A stretch of DNA of 64,000 nucleotides from Flavobacterium sp. HTF. GTDB taxonomy: Bacteria; Bacteroidota; Bacteroidia; Flavobacteriales; Flavobacteriaceae. The notes beneath the pieces were generated by a model. It worked only from the letters and a program-made list of their open reading frames with translations, made no database searches and was not told where the DNA came from. Position 1 is the stretch's first letter. Every line of letters starts with the position of its first letter. The stretch lies in assembly GCF_003105115.1 (NCBI RefSeq), contig NZ_QETH01000013.1:23337-87336 (forward strand), given 5' to 3'. Shown here piece by piece: positions 9,212-17,867 of this stretch. The position numbers and the translations under genes were made by a program.

Positions 9212-11149
9212 ATGATGAAGAATTATACTTCTTATAAAAGAATTGATCCGGTTTATTTCAGCGGAGAAGCATTTTTCCCGGTTGGGTTACTACTTGTCGC
9301 TGCTTTGATTAGTTATGGCCTGCTGTATGTTTTTGGAATTATTACCGCCATTTTTTTTAATGTTATTATTGCCTGGTGCGGTTACTTTTATATATATTAT
9401 TATGGCAAATCCCTGACATATATTACATTAGAATTTCTTGCCGGGGTTTTGGGGATAACAGCACTTTTGCTTTTTGTAGATTATGGCGTATATGCATTGG
9501 TCAGGTATCAGAAGACCGGTTTGTTTAATGGGCTATATTTTGGTATTTGGATCATTATTCTTTTCGGAAGCCCTTTTGCCCATTACGGATATAAAATCAG
9601 CATTAATTATCTGGCAAGGGTTCGGCTGGCACAAACATATTTTAATACCCCGTTTAGCGTTTATCATGATCGTGAACTGCTTACCTATATTGATTCCATT
9701 ACTTTTATAAACTCTTCTAAACACAGGATTTCAGACATACAGGTAAAAAATGATGTTCCGTTTTATTCCGATAAAGAACTGGACGAAATGGAAACCCGGT
9801 CAAAATACAATCACCTGCAGCAATCGGCTTTTTCAAGTTTAATCCATATTCCGTTTAATAGTGACCGTTTTGAAATGAAATGGTATTCTATTGTGGAGGA
9901 CAAATATTTTAGTATAAATGTGCCTTTTCTAAATGAAAAACTGGTTTTGGAACAGGAAAAATATCCTTATGACGAATCGGAAGCCCTGAGAGGAAAAAAA
10001 AGCAAGCGAATGCAGCTTCACCTTTATCAGAACGGAGGATTTAAGTTATATACCGAAGATATAGTTTTGCTTGATTTTTCTGCTAATAATACAGTTGAAA
10101 TCAGCGCGGAAGAAAAAGAAGAAAGGATAAAAAAACACCGTAGGTCGCACAAGTATTATGATGACGAAGAGCGTTTTTCAGCATTAATAGAAAAACTAAA
10201 AAAATCGGATACAATCAGGGAACGCTTTGAACTGCAAAATAAAAAACAGGTCTGGAACCTGAAATTTTCCGGTTTGGACGAACGAAATTATATTGAGTTT
10301 TATGATACTTCTTTCAATAGCTATAAAAAAATAGAAAAAGAAGCCATAGCCGAGCCTGAACTGCGATTTTTACCAACAAAAATTGTATTTGTTTACAGAG
10401 GCTCATCCCTGTTTCCGTGGTTGAAATTGCATATTGATGTTCAGAAACTCAATCAGGTTATAAAAGAAAACAAAAGCGAAAATGAAAATGATCCGGTTTT
10501 ATTTTCTCTTGATTTTCATAATGAATCAGAAATTGAAATGGTTTTTAATGTTGTGGTAAACGGAAAAAAGATATTCTTTGGCGATTGGGAAATTGAGATT
10601 GATGAAAGGTGGAAAAAAGAAATTGAAGAGGAGCAGGCCGATAAAAAAGAAGACGACCTGAAAAGAAAACTTTTGCAGGAAGGCTGGGATTTTGTTTTTG
10701 CAAAGGATTATGATTCGGCACAAAAAAAATGTGATGCTTTATTAGAAATCGATCCAAGGTTTGGTTTTGCTTATTTTCTCGAGGCAAGGCTGGTCTGGTA
10801 CACCAAAGGTTTTGATGCCTGTTATGCCAAAAAAGATTATTTTATTACCAAAACACAACACGAACCGGCCGCTCTGGCGCACATTTACAATAGTTTTGGC
10901 TGTATCCTGGATTTGGAACTGCGTTATGAAGAGGCTTTGGGATATTTTGAAAAAGCGGTAGAGATAAATCCGAAAGAACCTATTTATGTCTGCAATCTGG
11001 GAGAGATATTCTACAAATTACACCATCCTAAAAAAGCACTGGAACAGGCAAGAAAAGCCAAAATAATGGGCTATGCGTCTGCAATGCTGAATGAAATTAT
11101 AGAAAATAAAGGAAAAATCCCTTTGAAAGAAGAAATCAAAATACACTAA
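9212..11149 (+). CDS. Polytopic membrane protein with C-terminal TPRs, unknown function
   Basis: 645 residues, not recognised as a named family. Four hydrophobic segments lie in the first ~125 residues (about 25-42, 44-63, 72-92, 107-124). A long charged cytoplasmic region (about 130-480) follows, then two or three tetratricopeptide-like repeats near 490-620 (CDALLEIDPRFGFAYF, ALGYFEKAVEINPKEP). A second ATG codon follows the first directly. It is coupled to the exported protein gene upstream, suggesting a membrane complex with an exported partner. The TPRs imply protein-protein contacts. Confidence 0.75.
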   Translation: MMKNYTSYKRIDPVYFSGEAFFPVGLLLVAALISYGLLYVFGIITAIFFNVIIAWCGYFYIYYYGKSLTYITLEFLAGVLGITALLLFVDYGVYALVRYQKTGLFNGLYFGIWIIILFGSPFAHYGYKISINYLARVRLAQTYFNTPFSVYHDRELLTYIDSITFINSSKHRISDIQVKNDVPFYSDKELDEMETRSKYNHLQQSAFSSLIHIPFNSDRFEMKWYSIVEDKYFSINVPFLNEKLVLEQEKYPYDESEALRGKKSKRMQLHLYQNGGFKLYTEDIVLLDFSANNTVEISAEEKEERIKKHRRSHKYYDDEERFSALIEKLKKSDTIRERFELQNKKQVWNLKFSGLDERNYIEFYDTSFNSYKKIEKEAIAEPELRFLPTKIVFVYRGSSLFPWLKLHIDVQKLNQVIKENKSENENDPVLFSLDFHNESEIEMVFNVVVNGKKIFFGDWEIEIDERWKKEIEEEQADKKEDDLKRKLLQEGWDFVFAKDYDSAQKKCDALLEIDPRFGFAYFLEARLVWYTKGFDACYAKKDYFITKTQHEPAALAHIYNSFGCILDLELRYEEALGYFEKAVEINPKEPIYVCNLGEIFYKLHHPKKALEQARKAKIMGYASAMLNEIIENKGKIPLKEEIKIH

Positions 11150-11190
11150 AAATCACTAGAAATGGTGATGCCCAATTTATACCATGCTAA

Positions 11191-11198
11191 TACATTTG
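11191..11198 (+). promoter_or_regulatory. -7 promoter element (TACATTTG)
   Basis: Exact TAnnTTTG, 31 bp before the ATG at 11230. This suggests that the small gene at 11230 has its own promoter despite following the membrane protein gene by only 80 bp. Confidence 0.5.
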
Positions 11199-11229
11199 CC
11201 GTATAACAATTACTAAAAAATAAGTAAAT

Positions 11230-11622
11230 ATGGGATTAGCAGAAAAGCGTTTAGCCGAATCGATTAAAACAGAAAAAGTTCCTGCTTTTGAAGCAAAATT
11301 AAAAGACAGAGCCGGTTATGATATTAAAGTAGACATTGACTGGAATACTTTTACCGCTTATGATGAATATCCATTATCCCGTTTGGATATTGTTTTTGAT
11401 GATGTAGAGTCATTTGTAAAAAAAATATGTTCTGATGATATGGGCAAAGAAGCGCTGCAGGATAAAATGAAAACAATTCATTTTACCAATTCAGAGAACA
11501 ACGACGATGTGAAAATGGAATTAAAAGAGAATACTTTGTTTTTAACGGTTCAACTGGTACAATCTTCTTTCAATTCTCAAACCGATTCTCAGATCGCAAA
11601 TTATGTAGAAGCACTTTTGTAA
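11230..11622 (+). CDS. Small cytoplasmic protein of unknown function
   Basis: 130 residues, acidic, without a signal peptide or membrane segment, and not recognised. The N-terminus is amphipathic (MGLAEKRLAESIKTEK), followed by an alternating beta-type pattern (YDIKVDIDW, SRLDIVFDD, LFLTVQLVQ) that suggests a small alpha/beta fold. It has its own promoter element and a bidirectional terminator after it, so it is probably monocistronic. Confidence 0.7.
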   Translation: MGLAEKRLAESIKTEKVPAFEAKLKDRAGYDIKVDIDWNTFTAYDEYPLSRLDIVFDDVESFVKKICSDDMGKEALQDKMKTIHFTNSENNDDVKMELKENTLFLTVQLVQSSFNSQTDSQIANYVEALL

Positions 11623-11650
11623 TATGTTGCATTTTTTTGAATATTAGAAA

Positions 11651-11684
11651 GAAAGGGGAATAGTCTGGTCACTATTCCCTTTTG
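11651..11684. terminator. Bidirectional terminator between convergent genes
   Basis: GGGAATAG and CTATTCCC form a stem with an 8-nt loop, flanked by A-rich and T-rich runs. It lies between the + gene ending at 11622 and the - esterase gene ending at 11704. Confidence 0.65.
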
Positions 11685-11703
11685 AATTTTTATATTGTTT
11701 TAC

Positions 11704-12783
11704 TTATTTCAGAGTCGATTTAATCACAACCGCAGCCTGTTCTATAGCAGTTTGCACAGCCGGAACATTTGCAATTGGGTTCAAAAGTCCGTAATCATGT
11801 ATCAATCCGCTGTATCTTGTTAGTGTTACAGGTACTCCAGCTTCGTTTAGTTTTCTGGCATACGCTTCGCCTTCATCTCTCAAAACATCATTTTCGGCAG
11901 TTTGCACAAGTGCAGGAGGTAAGTCTTTTAATTGGTCTAAACTGGCCTGCAATGGAGAAGCATAGATTTCTTTTCTTTTATTGTTGTCCGGTAAATAGTT
12001 ATCCCAGAACCATTTCATCATATTTTTGGTCAAAAATCTTCCGTTTGCAAAAGAATTATAAGATTCAGTTTCAAAATTTGCATCTGTTACCGGCCATAAT
12101 AAAACCTGTAGTTTAATGTGCGGTCCTTTTTTATCTTTCGCCATTAGGGTAATAGCGGCAGTCATATTTCCTCCGACACTGTTTCCTACTACAGCAAGGT
12201 TTTTTCCGTTTACGCCAATTTCTTTTCCATTTTCAGAAACCCATTGTGTTGCCGCATAAATTTCGTTTATGGCCACCGGATATTGTGCTTCCGGAGAAGG
12301 AGTGTAGTCCGGAAATACAGCAACCGCGCCACTTGCCACAACCAAATCCCTAACTAATCTTCTGTGTGTCGGATAATCTCCCAAAACCCATCCGCCACCG
12401 TGGATAAAGATAAAAACCGGGGCATCTGCTTTTGAACCTTTTGGTTTGGTGATATGAATTTTCACTTTAAGTCCGTTTTGGGAAATCACTTTTTCAGATT
12501 CCTCAATTCCGGAATAATTTACTTCTACCGATTTTTGAGCTCCAACCAACACGCCGCGTGCATCAGCGACACTTAATTGTTCAAGCGGTTTTCCGTCACC
12601 GGAATTTAATGCTTTCAAAAAACTTCTTACCTCTGTAAAAACCTGTGGGTCATTTTCTCCTTTGTATTGTCTTTCCTGTGCCATGACATTTGTGTTAAGA
12701 GTTAGTAATGCGATAATAAACAAACCTTGTTGGATTCTGTTTTTGATGTTACCGTTCAAAACGGCTTGTGCTATAGTTTTCAT
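11704..12783 (-). CDS. Secreted alpha/beta-hydrolase, HSL-type esterase
   Basis: 359 residues. A hydrophobic N-terminal segment (about 18-36) precedes an alpha/beta-hydrolase of the hormone-sensitive-lipase group. It shows the oxyanion motif HGGGW, the nucleophile elbow GNSVGG, an Asp in ENDVLRDEG and a His in LIHDYG. Such enzymes hydrolyse short-chain esters. The signal, if cleaved, would place it in the periplasm. It starts 75 bp after the AraC gene on the same strand, so it could be read through from the Kai operon or be a target of that AraC regulator; neither is shown. Confidence 0.85.
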   Translation of the reverse strand: MKTIAQAVLNGNIKNRIQQGLFIIALLTLNTNVMAQERQYKGENDPQVFTEVRSFLKALNSGDGKPLEQLSVADARGVLVGAQKSVEVNYSGIEESEKVISQNGLKVKIHITKPKGSKADAPVFIFIHGGGWVLGDYPTHRRLVRDLVVASGAVAVFPDYTPSPEAQYPVAINEIYAATQWVSENGKEIGVNGKNLAVVGNSVGGNMTAAITLMAKDKKGPHIKLQVLLWPVTDANFETESYNSFANGRFLTKNMMKWFWDNYLPDNNKRKEIYASPLQASLDQLKDLPPALVQTAENDVLRDEGEAYARKLNEAGVPVTLTRYSGLIHDYGLLNPIANVPAVQTAIEQAAVVIKSTLK

Positions 12784-12858
12784 ATCTTATAATGTTTATC
12801 AGTTAATTTGACAGGACAAAGATATGGCGGTAGTCAGGCTCAGGAAATAGATAAAAGT

Positions 12859-13731
12859 CTATTCTGATTGTACATTTTTCCCTTGTAGGTATTTTTTCTT
12901 GAAATTTGAGGGAGTATCTCCAACTTTGTTGGTAAAAAGGCGGTTAAAATAAGCCGGATCTTCATATCCGAGCTGGTAGGCAATTTCTTTTACGCTTAAG
13001 GCAGAATATCCTAAAAGTCTTTTGGCTTCCAGAATAATCCGGTCTTTTATAATATCGTTTGGCTGCGTTAACTCCAGGCGATTAAATTTATTGGATAAGG
13101 TTTTGGGTGCCACGCCCAGTATATCGGCATAATCGGCAACCGTATGTTTGGTCCTGAAGTGAATTTCTACCAGACGGCTGAAATCCCTGAAGAAATCCAT
13201 TTCTTTTGAAGGCTCATTATTCAGAGCACCCAATTGCTGAATTTTCCAGATTCGGGTTGCTTTTATGATCAGTTGTTTCAGGTACGTCCGGATCATTTCT
13301 TCCTGTGAAGAGTCCGGAGTATCAAATTCCTGCTGAATCTGGGTATAAATGCCTTCTACAAACAAAACCTCATTATCAGGCAGGGCTGTCATTGGCATTT
13401 CAAATATATTATTAAATAACAATCCGTCACAGGCCACTTCGGCATCGTGAATCTGTACACAATAAAAGTCACGGTTATAATACATAAAATAACCGTGTTG
13501 TTTTCCTTCTTTATTAATCTGCAAATATTGGTTGCTGTTAATAAAAAAAAGGGAAGGGCTTGTTGTCTGATAATGTTTGAAATCGATTGTTATCGAATAA
13601 TTTTCCGGTAAGTAAAGAACTTTAATATAAGGTTTGAAATAATCCCCGTTAATTTCTTCAGCAGAATCAGCATTAAGAACCAGGAACCCTAGTTTTTTAT
13701 AATTTGATTCAAAAAAATTATGGTTCTTCAT
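12859..13731 (-). CDS. AraC-family regulator at the end of the Kai operon
   Basis: 290 residues. The N-terminal half is a cupin-like sensor region. The C-terminal ~100 residues carry two helix-turn-helix motifs of AraC type (ADILGVAPKTLSNKFNRL and AYQLGYEDPAYFNRLF). Its ATG overlaps the stop of the preceding receiver gene by one base (TAATG), so the two are translationally coupled. It is the only DNA-binding protein in the six-gene Kai unit and therefore the best candidate for its transcriptional output; the esterase gene downstream is a possible target. Sensor ligand unknown. Confidence 0.9.
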   Translation of the reverse strand: MKNHNFFESNYKKLGFLVLNADSAEEINGDYFKPYIKVLYLPENYSITIDFKHYQTTSPSLFFINSNQYLQINKEGKQHGYFMYYNRDFYCVQIHDAEVACDGLLFNNIFEMPMTALPDNEVLFVEGIYTQIQQEFDTPDSSQEEMIRTYLKQLIIKATRIWKIQQLGALNNEPSKEMDFFRDFSRLVEIHFRTKHTVADYADILGVAPKTLSNKFNRLELTQPNDIIKDRIILEAKRLLGYSALSVKEIAYQLGYEDPAYFNRLFTNKVGDTPSNFKKKYLQGKNVQSE

Positions 13732-14144
13732 TATACCGTAATTTCGGTTTCAACAATTTTTAAAATGTTTTTAGGAATCTCCTCAAAGCCTTCTATAGAA
13801 TAAGGTTTAATCAGGTACGCTTTTACGCCCAGCTGATCACATTTTTCTTTATAGGCAGGATTTATACTGGTCGAATAAACAAAACACGGTATATGCTTAA
13901 TTTGATCGGTATTCAAAATTTCCTGTAATGCTTCGATTCCGTCTTTTAGCGGCATATTGATATCCGTAAGAATTACATCCGGTGTTTCCTTAGAAGTGTC
14001 TTTCAGGTAATTCAAAAGCTCTTCTCCGTTTGTTACCAGGCTAACTTTATCAAAATGCGCATTCTTATTAAAGGAATCGCAGATGATATCTGCGTCATCA
14101 ATATCATCTTCGGCAATAATTATATGTAGGTTCATTTTTTGCAT
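13731..14144 (-). CDS. Single-domain response regulator (receiver)
   Basis: 137 residues, a stand-alone receiver of the RcpA-like type. It has acidic residues E12-D14, phosphoacceptor Asp61 (VILTDINMP), Ser/Thr at 91-92 and Lys113 (LIKPYS). There is no output domain. The gene begins 2 bp after the PAS kinase gene and its stop overlaps the AraC start, so it most likely takes phosphate from that kinase and signals by protein contact, perhaps to the co-made AraC protein. An internal Met4 is an alternative start. Confidence 0.92.
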   Translation of the reverse strand: MQKMNLHIIIAEDDIDDADIICDSFNKNAHFDKVSLVTNGEELLNYLKDTSKETPDVILTDINMPLKDGIEALQEILNTDQIKHIPCFVYSTSINPAYKEKCDQLGVKAYLIKPYSIEGFEEIPKNILKIVETEITV

Positions 14145-14146
14145 TT

Positions 14147-15403
14147 TTATAGAATTGAGAAATATAGATTAAATGTAGTGCCTTCGTTAAGTTTACTATC
14201 GACGGTTATATAACCGGAATGGTTTTCCATAATCTTTTTACAGATCGCAAGACCAATTCCGTTTCCTGAATATTCATTCTTAGCATGTAAACGCTGAAAA
14301 ATGGTAAAAATTTTGGTCAGGTGGCTTTCTTCCATCCCTATGCCGTTATCTTTTATTTTAATCTGGACAAATTTGTGGTTCTGATTTGGGTTTTGTGCAT
14401 CGTAATCACCAATCTGAAAAATCTGAATAACAGGAGGAATATCCGTTTTACTATATTTAATGGCATTTGAAATCAGATTGGAAAACAGCTGGCGCATTTG
14501 CACTTTGGAAGCGCGCAATACAGGCAGTTTTTCAATTTGGATAGTCGCTTTTTTATCGGTTATGATGATTTCCAGATCTTCTTTTACTTCTGAAATTATT
14601 TCGGCCAGATTCACTTCGGTAAGTTCCTCCTGTACCGTATGGGAAGAATAACTAACCAAATCGTCAACGAGTGAATTCAGTCGTACTGCAGATGATTTCA
14701 TTACATTCATCGCTTTGGCGTCAGCTTCAGCCAGTTTCTCGGCGTTTATTCTTTGGCTGTACATCACTATTTTCCTCAAAGGTTCCTTAAGGTCATGTGA
14801 TATTACATGTATAAATTCTCCCAGATTTTTGTTGATCCTGTTCAGTTCATTGATTTTTTCCTCAAGCTCCTTCTGATGATGAATTAAGGCATCTTCATGT
14901 TTTTTCTTTTCGGTTAAATCCGTAATCACAATACCAATACCCTGTACAGAAGGTTCAAGATCTGTCAGGGCAATGTAAGCCGGAAAAGTTTTTTTCTCAT
15001 GAATGGTATTAAACACAATTTCATGCGTTGTAACACCATATTTAAGAGCTTCAATAAGAGAAACAAAGTTGCTCTCATTATTAAAATATTCATACAAATA
15101 AGTTCCGATTATTTTTTCTGAAGAGATACCTACCAGTTTTGCAAAATAATCATTACAATATAATATCAGCCCATTTCTTGATATACTCAGGGCTCCCTGT
15201 CCAAATTTTTCGATAAGGAGCCTGAAGGTGTAATCGGCAGTTTCTAATGAATAAAGCTGTGGTACTCCATTACTGTTTAAAACCAACGCATCTACATCGC
15301 CGCCCTTTATAGCATCAACAATACTATTTGATTCATATAGTTCTTCTTTCAAAGACGCTATTTCTGCCAATAAGGATTTGATATTTAAATTTTTATCCTC
15401 CAA
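14147..15403 (-). CDS. PAS-domain histidine kinase in the Kai operon
   Basis: 418 residues, cytoplasmic (no membrane segment). A short N-terminal coiled coil (about 5-30) precedes a PAS domain (about 58-165), a coiled-coil linker, HisKA with phosphoacceptor His203 in VISHDLKEPLR, and HATPase_c with the N box (NLISNAIKY), G1 box (DNGIGM) and G2 box (GNGIGLAI). The HDLKEPLR form is typical of phytochrome-like kinases. It is fused head-to-tail by 2-bp gaps to a kaiB gene upstream and a receiver gene downstream. Unlike cyanobacterial SasA it has no KaiB-like sensor domain of its own. Confidence 0.93.
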   Translation of the reverse strand: MEDKNLNIKSLLAEIASLKEELYESNSIVDAIKGGDVDALVLNSNGVPQLYSLETADYTFRLLIEKFGQGALSISRNGLILYCNDYFAKLVGISSEKIIGTYLYEYFNNESNFVSLIEALKYGVTTHEIVFNTIHEKKTFPAYIALTDLEPSVQGIGIVITDLTEKKKHEDALIHHQKELEEKINELNRINKNLGEFIHVISHDLKEPLRKIVMYSQRINAEKLAEADAKAMNVMKSSAVRLNSLVDDLVSYSSHTVQEELTEVNLAEIISEVKEDLEIIITDKKATIQIEKLPVLRASKVQMRQLFSNLISNAIKYSKTDIPPVIQIFQIGDYDAQNPNQNHKFVQIKIKDNGIGMEESHLTKIFTIFQRLHAKNEYSGNGIGLAICKKIMENHSGYITVDSKLNEGTTFNLYFSIL

Positions 15404-15405
15404 AT

Positions 15406-15705
15406 TTATTCCTCTATATTTAAAATTTTTAAAACCTTTGCTTTGTCTGATAAATCACCTAAAATGATTCTTTTGGGTTCCGGGCTTGTTTTTATTAAAG
15501 TCGGAATGGCAACAATTTGATGTATAATGGCCTGCTCTTTGTCACGGCTGATATCTATAATTTCCAGATCGTAATTATTTTCCAGATACTTGTCACATAT
15601 CCGGCGCAGGTTCTCTATTGCATGTCCTGATTTAACAGACATACCGGCAACAAAAAGTATAAACCTATGTTTGGACGCACTTGTATCATCAGTTGAGTTA
15701 CTCAT
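15406..15705 (-). CDS. kaiB: KaiB paralogue 2 (diverged)
   Basis: 99 residues with the thioredoxin-like KaiB fold: FILFVAG near the start, the cis-proline segment AIPTLIKTSPEP, and ILGDLSDKAKVL at the end. A polar 12-residue N-terminal extension replaces the short start of canonical KaiB. The stretch that reads LLKNPQLAE in the neighbouring paralogue is changed to ISRDKEQA. It is therefore probably not redundant with paralogue 1. It is encoded 2 bp from both the other kaiB and the histidine kinase. It might bind KaiC, the kinase, or both (inference). Confidence 0.92.
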   Translation of the reverse strand: MSNSTDDTSASKHRFILFVAGMSVKSGHAIENLRRICDKYLENNYDLEIIDISRDKEQAIIHQIVAIPTLIKTSPEPKRIILGDLSDKAKVLKILNIEE

Positions 15706-15707
15706 TT

Positions 15708-16004
15708 TTATGACTTTATAGGTTTAATATTAAGACCCACAAGTACTCTCTCCTCATTAGAAAGGTCGCCAATAATTTTACGGATTGGTTCCGGAAATTT
15801 TCTCACTAAAGTTGGTACAGCCAAAATCTGGTCGCCTTCTGCCAACTGTGGATTTTTCAGCAAATCGATAATTTCAATGCTGTATTTTCCGGCCAGATAT
15901 TCTTCCGCATATTTTTTTATGTTTTCCAGTGCCTTTATTGACTTTGGTGTTTGTCCGGCTATATAAAGCAATAATTGCCATTCGGCTACAACTTCTTTTT
16001 TCAT
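15708..16004 (-). CDS. kaiB: KaiB paralogue 1 (canonical)
   Basis: 98 residues, very close to cyanobacterial Kai[38 protein letters not shown] and [16 protein letters not shown]. In cyanobacteria KaiB switches fold and binds the CI ring of KaiC, leading to dephosphorylation. The conserved C-terminal half, which contains the fold-switch residues, suggests the same ability here. The gene starts 1 bp after the kaiC stop. There is no kaiA in the window, as is usual outside cyanobacteria. Confidence 0.95.
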   Translation of the reverse strand: MKKEVVAEWQLLLYIAGQTPKSIKALENIKKYAEEYLAGKYSIEIIDLLKNPQLAEGDQILAVPTLVRKFPEPIRKIIGDLSNEERVLVGLNIKPIKS

Positions 16005-16005
16005 T

Positions 16006-17685
16006 TTACTGTTTTTTTCTGTTAGAAGACAATTTTTTCTGTAATTCTTCTGTGGCTTTCAGGATACTTAATTCATCTTCTGCAGATTCAAACTCGGTTT
16101 TAAGTGCTTCTATATTAGCTTCCAAAACTTTACGTTTTCGCTCAATTTCCCTGTCTTTTCGGCTTATTTCGTTTTGTAATTTAATATCCGAAATGGTTTT
16201 TTTGAACTGGTGTGACGTTCTCGCTGCACCTGTCAATATTCCCTGCGGGCCCAGTTCTACATCCAGTAATTCAATTCCTTTGTTGGTAATAACAAATTCC
16301 CTTACCTGGTTAGAATGCCCCATACCTCTTGATTTTACAATAAAGATTCCACGGTTTCTTTCCCCGATTCCTTCCATATCGCGTACCGTAATCCAGGTGT
16401 CAACCAATGAGGATACGGATTCTTCTGCAAGATCCGGTCTGAAATTTTCAGTTTGTTTATTTAAAGACGTAAAAAGTGCCGTAATATTGTTCGCTTTCAG
16501 CATATCTATAAGCCTCACCAGCATTGATTTTACCTCGTGCTCGCTTCCTACAGAAATTAAATTACTGATCGGGTCAATAATAATGGTAGTAGGTTCAAAC
16601 TCTTTGATTAATTTTCGAAGTGTAAGCAAATGCAGTTCAAGACCATTAAGCGAAGGCCTTGACGAGTGAATCTGTAAAGTGCCATTATCTAAAAATTTCT
16701 GCAGGTCAACGCCGATTGATTTCATATTTCGAACCAATTGCTGTGGTGATTCCTCAAAAGCAAAATAGATGGTTTTCTCCTTATTTTTACATTGCTGGGT
16801 AGCAAAATAACAAGCGATGGTAGTTTTGGCAGTTCCGGCAGTTCCGGAAACCAAAATATTGCTTCCGCGGTAATAACCTCCGCCCTGAAACATACCGTTT
16901 AATCCTTCTAACCCTGTCGAAACCACTTCTGAAGAAACTTCGTTGTCCAGTTTCAGGGACGTAATAGGAAGTACGGAAATACCGTTTTCATCAATAAGAA
17001 ACGGGTATTCGTTTGTACCATGAGTAGATCCCCTGTATTTTACAATTCGGAGCCTTCTGGTAGAAACCTGTTCAATAACACGGTGATCCAGTACTATTAC
17101 GCAGTCAGAAACATACTCTTCCAGTCCCTGGCGGGTGAGGGTAGCTTCTCCGCGTTCTCCTGTAATAATTGCCGTTACGCCTTTTTGTTTCAGCCAGTGA
17201 AATAATCTTCTCAATTCAGCTCTCAGTATCGCCTGATTATCAAGTCCTGCAAATAACGATTCTATAGTATCCAGAACGACACGTTTTGCTTTAATCGAAT
17301 CAATCGCATAACCTAATCTGATGAATAATCCATCCAGATCATATTCGCCTGCTTCCTCAATTTCAGATCTTTCGACTCTGACATGATCGACTACTAATTT
17401 TTTATCTTTTTTAAGTTTTTCCAGGTCAAAGCCCAGTGATTTTACATTTAAAGTAAGGTCATCGGAGGGTTCTTCAAAAGACATGAAAACTCCGGGTTCG
17501 TTATACTCTGTAATTCCTTTTATAAGGAATTGCATGGATAACAATGTTTTTCCGCAACCGGCACCGCCGCAGATTAATGTAGGTCGTCCCGAAGGAAATC
17601 CACCATCAGTAATCTCGTCCAGACCGTCAACTCCCGTAGGGGTTTTTGGAAAAATAAAACTATGTGATTTTGTTTGTTCTTGCAC
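16006..17685 (-). CDS. kaiC: KaiC-type double-domain ATPase (GTG start)
   Basis: 559 residues with two RecA-like domains. CI has Walker A GGAGCGKT (Lys46, Thr47) and the catalytic Glu pair 71-72; CII has Walker A GTAGTAKT (Lys287, Thr288) and Glu311-312. Residues aligning with the cyanobacterial phosphosites S431/T432 are Ser425 and Ser426 (VSSLVDT), so both positions can be phosphorylated but the Thr is Ser. The C-terminus (about 495-556) is a long charged coiled coil rather than the short KaiA-binding tail. The start is GTG at 17685: there is no in-frame ATG before Met51, and a promoter lies 22 bp upstream. It is the first gene of a six-gene operon and should form hexamers that hydrolyse ATP and act as the timing or energy-sensing core. 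Confidence 0.95.
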   Translation of the reverse strand: MQEQTKSHSFIFPKTPTGVDGLDEITDGGFPSGRPTLICGGAGCGKTLLSMQFLIKGITEYNEPGVFMSFEEPSDDLTLNVKSLGFDLEKLKKDKKLVVDHVRVERSEIEEAGEYDLDGLFIRLGYAIDSIKAKRVVLDTIESLFAGLDNQAILRAELRRLFHWLKQKGVTAIITGERGEATLTRQGLEEYVSDCVIVLDHRVIEQVSTRRLRIVKYRGSTHGTNEYPFLIDENGISVLPITSLKLDNEVSSEVVSTGLEGLNGMFQGGGYYRGSNILVSGTAGTAKTTIACYFATQQCKNKEKTIYFAFEESPQQLVRNMKSIGVDLQKFLDNGTLQIHSSRPSLNGLELHLLTLRKLIKEFEPTTIIIDPISNLISVGSEHEVKSMLVRLIDMLKANNITALFTSLNKQTENFRPDLAEESVSSLVDTWITVRDMEGIGERNRGIFIVKSRGMGHSNQVREFVITNKGIELLDVELGPQGILTGAARTSHQFKKTISDIKLQNEISRKDREIERKRKVLEANIEALKTEFESAEDELSILKATEELQKKLSSNRKKQ

Positions 17686-17707
17686 GATAAAATATATTCT
17701 GTTTACT

Positions 17708-17737
17708 CAAATATACGTTTTCCTGCGAAATTTTCAA
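17708..17737 (-). promoter_or_regulatory. Promoter of the Kai operon (TTG-N19-TATATTTG)
   Basis: On the minus strand TTG (17737-17735), a 19-bp spacer and TATATTTG (17715-17708) fit the flavobacterial -33/-7 consensus exactly. Transcription would begin a few bases further on, leaving a very short leader before the GTG at 17685. It is the clearest promoter in the window. Confidence 0.75.
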
Positions 17738-17867
17738 TTAATATTTATTAAAGATTTAACAGCTGTTTAAAGAAAATTAAAGCTTTTTTAGAAAGATTGG
17801 CAATGAATTTATGTTAATGCAACGATTTGATGTGAAAACATGATATTTGGTTCGCTATATTAAATTT

